Source: Gammaproteobacteria bacterium (lineage in GTDB: Bacteria > Pseudomonadota > Gammaproteobacteria > Pseudomonadales > Pseudohongiellaceae). From it: a stretch of DNA of 64,000 nucleotides. Under the pieces are notes generated by a model. The model saw only the letters and a program-made list of their open reading frames with translations. It had not been told where the DNA came from and did not search any database. Of the stretch, positions 48,890-57,723 are shown in pieces; positions within the stretch are counted from its first letter, which is position 1; each line of letters starts with the position of its first letter. Location: positions 1 through 64,000 of the forward strand of contig JAQWPL010000033.1 in NCBI GenBank assembly GCA_029245395.1, written 5' to 3'. The translations under genes were made by a program, and so were the position numbers.

Positions 48890-49777
48890 CTAATAGACAG
48901 TAAGTATGTCGTACCCTACTGCCAGACTGATCAGCGGATTGCGCCCCTCAGTAGGACGGTATTCATGGGCCACAAAGCCATCATATTCTGAATCGGCTAT
49001 TTGCTGGGCGATCCAGCGATAATCCAGTTCCTGGGTACTGTCAATTTCCGCGCGTGAAGGGACACCCGCCACGTGCATATGACTGATCATGGAGAGGTTA
49101 TCATTCATGGTGCGAACCACATCGCCGTTGGCGATCTGAACATGGTAGTAATCATAGACGACAGTAATATTGGGCGAACCGGTTCCCCTGCAAACATCAA
49201 AACCCCAGTGGATATCATCAAACACCTGGTCGGTGCGGTTATCCCCGGCCACTTTTGAGTTGGTGATTTCCATACACACGTTGACGCCTTTTTCTTCAGC
49301 GTACGGTGCTACTCTAGAGAGAATTGAAATAGCCTGGTCAGCGCCTTCTTCACGCGACATACCCCGGCGTTCTCCTGGCAGAGCAATGAGATTTTTACAT
49401 CCCGCTTCGACACACATATCGATGCCAGCATGGGTTGCCTCTTCAATCTGGTCATGTAATTCCTGACGAATAAGACCATCTTGAAAACTGGAGCCAGTGC
49501 CTGTCATCAATGTCGGCGTCAGGTCGTAGTCATTTAGCACGGATATCTGGTCAGCGCGCGGCAAATCCATACCGGCAAAACCCAGCAGTGACAAGATCTC
49601 GCAGCGCTCTTCAAGAGTGAAATCTGTACCTGTCCAAACCTGGGGCATGACACTTTGTTTTATTCTGCCCTGACGCGGACCCATACCTTCTGACTGAGCG
49701 GCGTTGACCTGAGCGGCCAGAACAGGTGTGGCAGCCAGCGCTTTCAACAGGCTGCGTCGTTTCATAATTATTTCCAT
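48890..49777 (-). CDS. Tat-exported hydroxypyruvate isomerase-like TIM-barrel protein
   Basis: 295 residues. The N-terminus MKRRSLLKALAATPVLAAQVNAA carries a twin-arginine signal (KRRSLLKA), so the folded protein should cross to the periplasm. The rest is a sugar isomerase AP-endonuclease-2 barrel: CMEITNSK with a metal-ligand Glu, VYDYYHVQIANGD, SHMHVAGVPSRAEID and FVAHEYRPTEG, matching the ligand pattern of hydroxypyruvate isomerase Hyi. Periplasmic location is unusual for Hyi, so the substrate is probably different. The ATG at 49777 is preferred because AGAGG lies before it, though an ATG four codons inside is possible. Confidence 0.8.
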   Translation of the reverse strand: MEIIMKRRSLLKALAATPVLAAQVNAAQSEGMGPRQGRIKQSVMPQVWTGTDFTLEERCEILSLLGFAGMDLPRADQISVLNDYDLTPTLMTGTGSSFQDGLIRQELHDQIEEATHAGIDMCVEAGCKNLIALPGERRGMSREEGADQAISILSRVAPYAEEKGVNVCMEITNSKVAGDNRTDQVFDDIHWGFDVCRGTGSPNITVVYDYYHVQIANGDVVRTMNDNLSMISHMHVAGVPSRAEIDSTQELDYRWIAQQIADSEYDGFVAHEYRPTEGRNPLISLAVGYDILTVY

Positions 49778-49896
49778 TGCTCTGCCTCTGATTCTTTTTA
49801 GTTAAACGGGTAAATAATAGTGTAAATCATAATGTAATTTTTTGGACGCTTCACTTAAGCGGTCCAGGTCTGCATCAAGTATACGTTATCACTCTC

Positions 49897-51108
49897 TTAA
49901 TGGGGATGAGCCAGGTAGTGCTGGCGTAAGAGGTCCTTACCGTAATCATTGCCATTGGGCGTCCTGACAATGGAATGAATATGTTCTTTATAGGGTACGC
50001 CCCGTGCATACATATGGGTCAACCCAACCGGTACTTCATGATCAAATTCGATCAGAACAACCGGACTCTGTATACGATAGTAGAAAATCGCATCGCTATC
50101 AGTCTCTCCGATCCAGGCAAACCAGGTGTCATCCAAATGCGCCTCAATCTCTGCCATACGTACACCCTGATGTCCTTCCCGCATGTTACCGACATAGATA
50201 CCGATCAGACGCATCAGTTGTTGTTTCTGTGACGGCGAAAGCTCTGTCACTTTGATGCCCGCATAATCCAGAACAACGTTGTCGCTGAATGCCTGCGTCA
50301 TAATGTTGTTGCCGGTCTTACTTGTTTCAAGAATGGCTTTTGCCCGCTGGTTTTCGTCCAGCGTATTGACCATGGCCAAGCCATATCGCTGCTCGTCTTC
50401 CATGATGACAGTGCCAGCATGTTCACCACCTTCTGCGACGGCTGGCTCCGATCCCCAAAATGCCGGTGTCATGACAACCTGGTCACCAATAATAAAGTAA
50501 TTCAGATTCAGGTGATGTCCATCCAGTTGCCAGCCCCAGGGTTCAGTGGCAGAAGGTGTTCCCATAATAGTTATCCAGTATTTGCCCTCCCCGTATTCCA
50601 CAAAATTATTGCCATTGAGCTCACCTAGCGTGGAATTCAAATTCATTATGTCCTGTGAGAGGGTTAAACCTCGTGCACTTAAGGACTCCCCCAGCATCGC
50701 CAGCGCCGCTTCTCGCTGCGAAGGATTCATTTCATCTAAAGAAACACCATCCCGGTAATAAATATGCTGATTGGCCCACTTGCGCCATTCTTCATCATCC
50801 ACATCAAAACTAATGCGTTCTTGCTGGTCATTGTTCAGAGTGGCTAAAAAGTTACCAGCGGCAGTGGTAATACCCGCCGTGCTTATACCTGTGGACCTGA
50901 TTTCAAACAGGTTTTGCTGGGCTGAACCGTCCGTAGTAACTCCTTTAAAGGGTTCTGCCAGGCCTCTTGCATTCATCCCTTCGCTCCATTGCAAGGAGCG
51001 CTGCCGATATTGCTCAGGATCCGGTGCCTGTCCATGCAATGTCGAAGAACCAATTGCAGAGATTGCCAACAGGCAGGTACAAAATCGAAGTGTGCCAGTA
51101 ACTTTCAT
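49897..51108 (-). CDS. exported DUF3500 protein
   Basis: 403 residues with a Sec signal (FCTCLLAISAIGSSTLHGQ). The DUF3500 landmarks are KGVTTDGSAQQNLFEIRSTG, YWITIMGTPSATEPWGWQLDGHHLNLNY in the middle and the VVLIEFDHEVP and HIHSIVRTPNGNDYG segments near the C-terminus, including two conserved His. The function of the family is unknown; it often occurs in marine bacteria beside other exported DUF proteins. A terminator separates it from the ankyrin gene, so it begins a new transcript. AAGGTGA precedes the ATG. Confidence 0.88.
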   Translation of the reverse strand: MKVTGTLRFCTCLLAISAIGSSTLHGQAPDPEQYRQRSLQWSEGMNARGLAEPFKGVTTDGSAQQNLFEIRSTGISTAGITTAAGNFLATLNNDQQERISFDVDDEEWRKWANQHIYYRDGVSLDEMNPSQREAALAMLGESLSARGLTLSQDIMNLNSTLGELNGNNFVEYGEGKYWITIMGTPSATEPWGWQLDGHHLNLNYFIIGDQVVMTPAFWGSEPAVAEGGEHAGTVIMEDEQRYGLAMVNTLDENQRAKAILETSKTGNNIMTQAFSDNVVLDYAGIKVTELSPSQKQQLMRLIGIYVGNMREGHQGVRMAEIEAHLDDTWFAWIGETDSDAIFYYRIQSPVVLIEFDHEVPVGLTHMYARGVPYKEHIHSIVRTPNGNDYGKDLLRQHYLAHPH

Positions 51109-51168
51109 GGGGTCACCTTTACAAGTGTGCTTAATTTGTTTGCCTGATCAAGAGTCTGCATAAACCAA

Positions 51169-51193
51169 AAAAGGCAGCCTCTAGCTGCCTTTT
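51169..51193 (-). terminator. intrinsic terminator after the ankyrin gene
   Basis: On the minus strand AAAAGGCAGC-loop-GCTGCCTTTT is followed by T residues, 15 bases after the ankyrin-protein stop. It closes the four-gene unit beginning at 57489. Confidence 0.85.
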
Positions 51194-51208
51194 ACGCTAA
51201 AAGTTGTG

Positions 51209-52720
51209 TTAGCGGGGGTTTTCATCCATCATTTTTTGCAGCAGTGCTGCCATCTCCGGTAACTCGCCTATTACATCAAAAGCACCCAACGACTGAGTAT
51301 CCGCATCACCAGTAGCATATTGTAGCGGAATCAAACCGCGATCATCTTCAGCGTATAAATCTGCGCCACTCTCAGCCAAAAAGGTAACAACTGTTTCCCA
51401 GTTCATTCGCGCACTGGCATGCAATGGGGTTTCACCGTAACGACCACCCTTCTGGTTAATATCCGCTCCAGCTTCGAGAAGGACATCCAGGCCCTGCATC
51501 ACATCAAGTTCAGTCTTACCTGATCCACGAGTATGTTCGTTATTGGATTTGCTGGTCAAAGCAATCATGGGAGTCACGCCGAAAACATTTGGCTGTTCCC
51601 AGTTCGCATCATATTCCAGCAGCAACTTCATCATTGCCACATCGCCCATGTAGGATGCCTGCTGTATGGGAGTAGCACCCGTATTCATGATATTAAAATC
51701 ATTTGCGCGATCGTAAACAATTTCACGCGCAGGTGGATAGAGTTTCAAACTGATATCCGGATTCGCCCCATTTGCCAATAGCAGTTTGGCCACATCCAAA
51801 GCGGTATGTTCTTCCAACGCTGGCAGATCTCCGCGATTGGACCGACCAGTAACCAGGTGCGTATCAACTGCCACATACAAAGGTGTGCGTCCGAAATAAT
51901 CCCACTGATTAATATCTGCACCGCGCTCGATAAGAGTTAATGCGGTGTCATAACGCATGTTGACCAGGGAAAGTATTAGAGGAGATACATTATCCGGATC
52001 CGGTTTGCCGATATCCGCGCCAGCATCCAGCAAAGCTTCAACACACCCCAGGCAGTTTTCGCGAACGGCATATAGCAACGGCGTGAGACCGCCGGTTTGC
52101 ATATCTTTCATGCGTGGCTCAGAAGTCACGCGACGAGCCCAGTTTCTGTCGATCCCTCTGACATCCACTTGAGCACCATTTTCTATCAAGAAGCTGACCA
52201 TCTCCGGATGCTTCCTGGCTGCAGCCCAATGTAATGCCGTTTGTCCGCCCCAACCTTCTGAAGCTGTGATATCAGCGCCCTTATCCAATAAAAGTTTTGC
52301 TGCCTCTATATTACCAGTTCGGGCAACCGCCATCAGAGCTGTCTGACCTTCCGGATTTTCAGATTCCACATTGGCACCAGCATCCAATAACAATTCAATC
52401 ATTGGCAGGTCACCTTTGGTAGCGGCCTCGCCCAGCGGTGTGGAACCGTAGGTGTTTCTGGTATCGGGATCTGCTTCCGCTCTGACAAGACGACGTGCCA
52501 GTTCTAACTCGCCATAATAAGAGGCCCAGTGCAGCGCTGTCGTACCATCTACCGAAGATTGATTAACATCCACACCGGATTCAACCAGCACCACGGCTTC
52601 ATCAAACTGTTTTTTCTCTACCAGACTGGTCAGTGAAGCCTCAGCAGCAAAGACACTATTTGCAGTATGAGCAAATAAAAGCGCAATAGAGAGTTGAATA
52701 AAACGGTTTTTCATAAACAT
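51209..52720 (-). CDS. periplasmic ankyrin-repeat protein
   Basis: 503 residues from ATG 52720; the open frame reaches upstream into the DUF1552 gene without support. Signal peptide MFMKNRFIQLSIALLFAHTANSVFAAEA, followed by about eleven ankyrin units with TALHWASYYGELELARRLV-type consensus, including TPLGEAATKGDLPMIELLLD, TALMAVARTGNIEAAKLLLD, TPLLYAVRENCLGCVEALLD and TPLHASARMNWETVVTFL. The repeats should bind a protein partner in the periplasm. It starts 16 bases after the DUF1552 gene and ends its operon. Repeat proteins are commonly found with DUF1552/DUF1592 sets. Confidence 0.9.
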   Translation of the reverse strand: MFMKNRFIQLSIALLFAHTANSVFAAEASLTSLVEKKQFDEAVVLVESGVDVNQSSVDGTTALHWASYYGELELARRLVRAEADPDTRNTYGSTPLGEAATKGDLPMIELLLDAGANVESENPEGQTALMAVARTGNIEAAKLLLDKGADITASEGWGGQTALHWAAARKHPEMVSFLIENGAQVDVRGIDRNWARRVTSEPRMKDMQTGGLTPLLYAVRENCLGCVEALLDAGADIGKPDPDNVSPLILSLVNMRYDTALTLIERGADINQWDYFGRTPLYVAVDTHLVTGRSNRGDLPALEEHTALDVAKLLLANGANPDISLKLYPPAREIVYDRANDFNIMNTGATPIQQASYMGDVAMMKLLLEYDANWEQPNVFGVTPMIALTSKSNNEHTRGSGKTELDVMQGLDVLLEAGADINQKGGRYGETPLHASARMNWETVVTFLAESGADLYAEDDRGLIPLQYATGDADTQSLGAFDVIGELPEMAALLQKMMDENPR

Positions 52721-52736
52721 GGGGGCAGTCTGCAAT

Positions 52737-54017
52737 TTAAATTTCCGACAACAGGCCAGTGCTATCGCCAAATCGATCAAGGGGTACACCTGCCTTGTCC
52801 AGCATGGTATGCATGAGATTTGCCAGCGGCGTGTCCTGCGGATACTTGAGATGTTGTCCACCTTTAACACGGCCAGCCGCTTTACCTAAAATGACTGAAG
52901 GCACCTTGTCGTTATTGTGCAGGTTACTGTTTGCCATGCAGCTACCATAAAGGATCATGGAATTATCCAGTATGGAGCCATCCACATCCGGCATGTCAGC
53001 CAACTTACCAACAAAACGTGCAAAGGAAGAGGCATACCAGGATTGAACGCGACTCAGGCGTTCCAGCTTAGCCGGGTCATCCTGATGATGGGAAAGCGGA
53101 TGGAAGGCATCGGATATTCCAATGTGGTTGTAAGTGCGCATGCTCACTTCCCTATCAGTCATGAAAGTGGCAACCCGAGTCAGGTCTGCCTGATAAGCAA
53201 GCGCCATCAGGTCATACATCAAATCAAGATGAGCAGGAAAACTGCCAGGTACACCAACGGGCGCATCCGGAATATTCACGTTGGACAAATCCTGCTCAGC
53301 CAGTTTCTGCATCTGTAATTCAATTTCACGTACAGATTCAAGGTATTCACCCATGAGCACCTTGTCACTGGCACCCAGTTCATTGTTCAGTGATGCAGCA
53401 TCTTCCATGACAAGATCAAGCAGTGAAGTAGTTTCTCCAGCAATAGCTTCACGCTCTGCGTTTGTTTCACCTTGTCCGAACATTCGGAAATACAATGTAC
53501 GAGGATTGGATTCCATTGGCAGAGGTTGTGTAGGCGTACGAAATGCAATCGTAGATGAAAAACTGCCGCCGTTACCGCCATTGGTTGATAACTCCAGAGA
53601 CGGGAATGGTGTTTCAGTCCCCAATTCGCGAGCGGCAAATTGGTCTGCACTGACGCCATCTTCCGCATAGTTGGTTCCTTCCGGTGCAACACAACGTAGC
53701 CAGGTACCTGCGGTAATCGCATGGGGGTCAGGACTTTCTGCGGGTTTGTTCCGCAGATCACTAATAACAGTAGTGTGACTTTTGTAATCTGCCAACGTCG
53801 CAAGAATCTGACTCATTTCAAAATCTGAACCCGTGGTTGCCGGCGTCCAGTTTTGATACACCGCACCATGGGGTATATAGACAAATCCAAGACGCAATTT
53901 CGCTGCAGGCTGAGCTGTTGCCGCTGGAATCATGGCATCCATCATGGGTAAGGCAATACTGGCCCCTGCACCTTTCAATACTTTACGACGAGATAGATGT
54001 TTCTTGGTAATGAACAT
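52737..54017 (-). CDS. exported DUF1552 protein (Tat)
   Basis: 426 residues from ATG 54017, which has GGGGAG seven bases upstream. The N-terminus has a twin-arginine signal (KKHLSRRKVLKGAGASIALPMMDAM). The body is the DUF1552 family: LRLGFVYIPHGAVYQNWTP, HTTVISDLRNKPAE, EFAARELGTETPFPSLELS, RTLYFRMFG, and SGNSMILYGSCMANSNLHNNDKVPSVILGKAAGRVKGGQHL. Its function is unknown; it is routinely encoded beside DUF1592 haem proteins, mainly in planctomycetes and some marine gammaproteobacteria. It is 46 bases after the DUF1592 gene. Confidence 0.92.
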   Translation of the reverse strand: MFITKKHLSRRKVLKGAGASIALPMMDAMIPAATAQPAAKLRLGFVYIPHGAVYQNWTPATTGSDFEMSQILATLADYKSHTTVISDLRNKPAESPDPHAITAGTWLRCVAPEGTNYAEDGVSADQFAARELGTETPFPSLELSTNGGNGGSFSSTIAFRTPTQPLPMESNPRTLYFRMFGQGETNAEREAIAGETTSLLDLVMEDAASLNNELGASDKVLMGEYLESVREIELQMQKLAEQDLSNVNIPDAPVGVPGSFPAHLDLMYDLMALAYQADLTRVATFMTDREVSMRTYNHIGISDAFHPLSHHQDDPAKLERLSRVQSWYASSFARFVGKLADMPDVDGSILDNSMILYGSCMANSNLHNNDKVPSVILGKAAGRVKGGQHLKYPQDTPLANLMHTMLDKAGVPLDRFGDSTGLLSEI

Positions 54018-54063
54018 TGGGATTCTCCCCTGACTCACTGTGTTCTAAATTAAAATCGCTGTT

Positions 54064-56505
54064 TTAGTTTGCCGCCAGCTCAGCAGCTTCAGCTGTTTCG
54101 GGCAAATCTGGCGCTTGCTTATACAGAAACTGATCGGCATTCACGATGCCCTGAACAATAGCATAAAACTGGAAATCATTAGCCTGTGCCGACCTGACCA
54201 CATCCCTGATTGCCGGCATGTCCGCTGCCTCAATAGGTCTTCCCAGTGCATACAACATCAGTTTTTCAACAAGGTTCTGCACGAACAGGGTTGGTCGATC
54301 CAGCAATGCGTCCCGTAAATCCTCTACTCCACCAATCTCTGTGCCATCAGGCAGAACGCCATAGGTATCAATGTCAGTTCCCACCATACGGTCTCTGGTC
54401 CGTTCTCGACCTACGGCATCAAATCCTTCCAGAGCAAATCCAAGCGGATCGATAATGCCATGACAAGCGGCGCAACTGGGATTGTCCCGATGGGCTTCAA
54501 GTCGGGCCCGAACTGTTTTCGGTAATTCGCCTACCCTATTTTCCTGTAGCGCTTCCACGTTGGGCGGTGGCAGTGGCGGCGGTGTACCGGTGAGATGTTC
54601 CATCACATAAGCGCCACGCAGTACCGGCGAAGTTCGATCCGGGTAAGCTGACACCATGAGGATGGCACCTTTGCCAAGTAGTCCATAACGATCCGGATTT
54701 CTTACCGGCACCTTACGGAAGGCATCACCTTTCACAGTCTGATCCCCATAGTGCAAAGCCAGACGTTCGTTCATGTAGGTGTAATCGGCACTCAGCATTT
54801 CTGTAACATTCTTGTTGTTCAGGAAAATATCATTAGCCAGCATTTCAATTTCCCTTTTGAACAATTCACGAATACCAAAATCGATGTCGCGGAAGATGAC
54901 TGGATCCGGATCAATTTCATCGAGACCACCCATGTTGAGCCACTGATAAGCAAAATTGGAGGCGAGTGTTTCTGCCTTCTCGTTTTGCAACATTCTTGTG
55001 ACTTGTTCTTTCAGGACTTCTGGTCTGGACAACTCGCCAGCATCTGCCAGATCCAGCAGTTGTTCATCCGGAATACTGCTCCACAGGAAAAAGGCCAACC
55101 GCGAAGCCAGTTCATACTCATTTAATGCATACGCAGTTTCCGGTTCAGCATCACTCGGTAACTGCTCAATGCGATATAAAAATTTAGGGCTGGCAATAAT
55201 GGCAGTCAGCGCTCGCCTTATCCCAATATCAAAACCACCGTTGAGATTTCCATCCTCAAATACGGCCATCAGTCTGTTCATATCATTTGTTGTAACCTGC
55301 CCTCTGAATGCATTGCGTGCTACCTGAGACAAAATTTGACTGGCGCAGGCATTCACTTCAGAAAAGCCCTCTGGAGAACAGGTGAAAATTTTGTTCCGTG
55401 CGGGTGTAGGACTTAGACCAGTAGGATTGAACGGCCCCTGGATTTCAATTGAATTAAGGCTGATGACATTTTCACCGACGGCTGATGGCGTCATCCTGTG
55501 CAAGCGACCTTCATATTCAGCAAAGGAACGGTGCACAAAAAAGACGGCCACGGTATGAGGCCCTGCTTCAGCGATAAAAGGTATATTCTTGAGTTTGGAA
55601 TTGATGGCATCCACTGCCACGTCACCTATCTGATCAATGGCTTTCAGGTCTTCTCCGCCACCGATTTCCATTTCAAAAATTTGTTCACCATCATAGGTGG
55701 CAACGACGGTATGAGTGAATTCCTGGTTAAACTCCCACAGCCTTGACGCAAGATTGCCAATATTCAGCACATACTCTCCATCCGCAACAAAATTATGTTC
55801 TACAGCGACTCCGCCGCGGGAACCCAGAGGTAAACCTTCTCGATGGATGTATTGGTTGCCGCCGGCTCGGTAAGTGCTACCGCCAGTTCTGGCATTGGGG
55901 TTTCCGATTGCCTGTTGAGCAACAATTCTAGCTGAATTCAGAGACTGCTCCAGAAAGACAGGTGAAACCCGCAGCGCTTCTGCCACATTATCAAAACCTT
56001 CGATGGAATCATCCTGAGGAAGCAGGCTGCTGGCATCTACTTCAATACCCAACAGATCCCGAACTGAATTTCCGTATTCCTTGCGATTGATACGGTGAAT
56101 ACCAATATGACCTACATGCCCTTGTGTTGCGCCAGCATGGTCCAAATAATTTTCCAGCCAGGCAACAAAATCATCCGTATGGGCATTATCTGGACGATCA
56201 GCCCCGGCAGGTGGCATCAAACGCCCACGCAGTTTAAGGACAACCTTTTCCCACGTGCCTACATTGTCGGCAATTTCTTCGGATGTCATCAAATCAAAAG
56301 CCAGGCTGCCAGCCCAGTCTTCAAAGTTGTGACACTCCATACAGTTTTCCTGCAGAAAACCGAAATATTCTTCAGACTCATCAAAACGCTCAAAACTCTG
56401 CGCGATTTCCACAGCTTTATCACTGGCAGCAGCAAATAATGTTGATACTGAAAACATCAGTACACTAGCTACCAGCCCTTCCAATAGTTTGTTGTATTTT
56501 TTCAT
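54064..56505 (-). CDS. exported DUF1592-family di-haem cytochrome
   Basis: 813 residues from ATG 56505; a TTG at 56520 with a weak AAGGG is possible. Signal peptide about residues 1-28. A c-type haem site CMECH lies at about residue 55. The planctomycete cytochrome modules follow in order: DUF1587 (HRINRKEYGNSVRDLLGIEVD), DUF1595, DUF1592 (LASRLAFFLWSSIPDEQLLDLADAG), DUF1588 (PVLRGAYVMEHLTGTPPPLPPP) and DUF1585 (FALEGFDAVGRERTRD). A second haem site CAACH lies in PSCAACHGIIDPLGFAL. The protein is probably a periplasmic electron carrier or oxidase with DUF1552. It is the second gene of the four-gene unit. Confidence 0.93.
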   Translation of the reverse strand: MKKYNKLLEGLVASVLMFSVSTLFAAASDKAVEIAQSFERFDESEEYFGFLQENCMECHNFEDWAGSLAFDLMTSEEIADNVGTWEKVVLKLRGRLMPPAGADRPDNAHTDDFVAWLENYLDHAGATQGHVGHIGIHRINRKEYGNSVRDLLGIEVDASSLLPQDDSIEGFDNVAEALRVSPVFLEQSLNSARIVAQQAIGNPNARTGGSTYRAGGNQYIHREGLPLGSRGGVAVEHNFVADGEYVLNIGNLASRLWEFNQEFTHTVVATYDGEQIFEMEIGGGEDLKAIDQIGDVAVDAINSKLKNIPFIAEAGPHTVAVFFVHRSFAEYEGRLHRMTPSAVGENVISLNSIEIQGPFNPTGLSPTPARNKIFTCSPEGFSEVNACASQILSQVARNAFRGQVTTNDMNRLMAVFEDGNLNGGFDIGIRRALTAIIASPKFLYRIEQLPSDAEPETAYALNEYELASRLAFFLWSSIPDEQLLDLADAGELSRPEVLKEQVTRMLQNEKAETLASNFAYQWLNMGGLDEIDPDPVIFRDIDFGIRELFKREIEMLANDIFLNNKNVTEMLSADYTYMNERLALHYGDQTVKGDAFRKVPVRNPDRYGLLGKGAILMVSAYPDRTSPVLRGAYVMEHLTGTPPPLPPPNVEALQENRVGELPKTVRARLEAHRDNPSCAACHGIIDPLGFALEGFDAVGRERTRDRMVGTDIDTYGVLPDGTEIGGVEDLRDALLDRPTLFVQNLVEKLMLYALGRPIEAADMPAIRDVVRSAQANDFQFYAIVQGIVNADQFLYKQAPDLPETAEAAELAAN

Positions 56506-56565
56506 TTGTATAAATTTCAAATTGTTAAACCCTTTCCTCTTTCCTCTTGCCTCTTTCTTCCGGGG

Positions 56566-57489
56566 TTAAGGAAACCCACCCCCTATCTGCCGGCCATTAC
56601 GTAGATGGCCATAAAAACTGCGAAAGCCTTCATCCAGAAATTCAGAGGAGTCGCCCCATTCAGGACGTAAACCTTCTGCCGGATTGGCGATAACCACTTC
56701 TTCAGGGCTCAGGCTTTGTCTGAGCATTGCCACCATTTCTTCTTTCAATGCTTTGTACATGGCTGCCTGTTCATCAAACCCCCTTTCACTCAAAAGAGTT
56801 CCTGCAACAGGTACAATCACAGTGTCTGCATTGATCATTTGCCCTAGCGAGTCATAGGCATCAGTCACTCCACCGATGAAACCGTTAGTTGTTTCATCCA
56901 CAGTAGCCCAGCTATCGGTACGAATTGCAGGGCCCGTATACAACACATTCGCATCACGGATCAGGACATACACATCGCCATCGGTATGTGATTGAAGCAG
57001 ATAGCCTACTTCGATGATGTCATCCCTGAATGGAAGTTCGATAGTTCCCCAGTAAAAAGTGCGATTGGGCAATTGCTGCTCAGGCATGGGGGTATGCAAG
57101 ATGGTTTCTCCACGCTGCCTTATGGTACTGCTAAGCCATTGCCGGGTATTTTCATGAGCCACTATTTCAACCCCTTGAGGGCCGAGCACACTGTTCAAAC
57201 CAGTTACCTTAGGATGCCAATGACTGAGCACCAGAGTTTTTATTGAATCAATCCCGGTTTCCTCCCGGACAAACCCAAGGTATTCAAGGGCAAATTCTGC
57301 CGGGACGCCATCAACAAGAATCAGTCCATCATTATCTACGGCAACAAGCGTATTGCCTGTTGGGCCCTGGACATGGAACACATGGTCTGTGATTTCTGAC
57401 ATGCTGAAATTTTCTGCAGCTGCAACCACACTGGTCCCCAGCGATGTAATAAAAACCAGTATTAACCACTTTTCAAACAAACTTTTCAT
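56566..57489 (-). CDS. exported metallo-beta-lactamase-fold protein with a degraded metal site
   Basis: 307 residues with Sec signal (LFEKWLILVFITSLGTSVVAAA). The MBL fold is visible as HVFHVQGPTGNTLVAVDNDGLILVDG, ETGIDSIKTLVLSHWHPKVTGLN, SHTDGDVYVLI and the VPVAG segment. The zinc motif HxHxDH reads HWHPKV, so the Asp and third His are lost; YTGPAI has Pro in place of the usual Asp and VPVAG lacks the final His. Only two or three of the normal ligands remain, so zinc hydrolysis is unlikely. It may be a binding pseudo-enzyme. It is the first gene of the four-gene unit, 60 bases before DUF1592. Confidence 0.85.
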   Translation of the reverse strand: MKSLFEKWLILVFITSLGTSVVAAAENFSMSEITDHVFHVQGPTGNTLVAVDNDGLILVDGVPAEFALEYLGFVREETGIDSIKTLVLSHWHPKVTGLNSVLGPQGVEIVAHENTRQWLSSTIRQRGETILHTPMPEQQLPNRTFYWGTIELPFRDDIIEVGYLLQSHTDGDVYVLIRDANVLYTGPAIRTDSWATVDETTNGFIGGVTDAYDSLGQMINADTVIVPVAGTLLSERGFDEQAAMYKALKEEMVAMLRQSLSPEEVVIANPAEGLRPEWGDSSEFLDEGFRSFYGHLRNGRQIGGGFP

Positions 57490-57723
57490 AATTTTTCCTG
57501 CCGCTTGAATACAACTCTATCTTATTGATATAGCGTTTAAAAATATGCAAAAAATCGGTTTTCAGACCATGATTTCAGAAACACAAATTAACCATTTATG
57601 GTAATACCAATCCTTCATATAATCCAGAGATAATGTTTTAAATTCAAATAGTTATTGTCATTTATCAGTAAAGTGTATTTTCCCGGTTGTGCCTGAACAA
57701 GCTCTTAATTAGAGTGATCCCAG

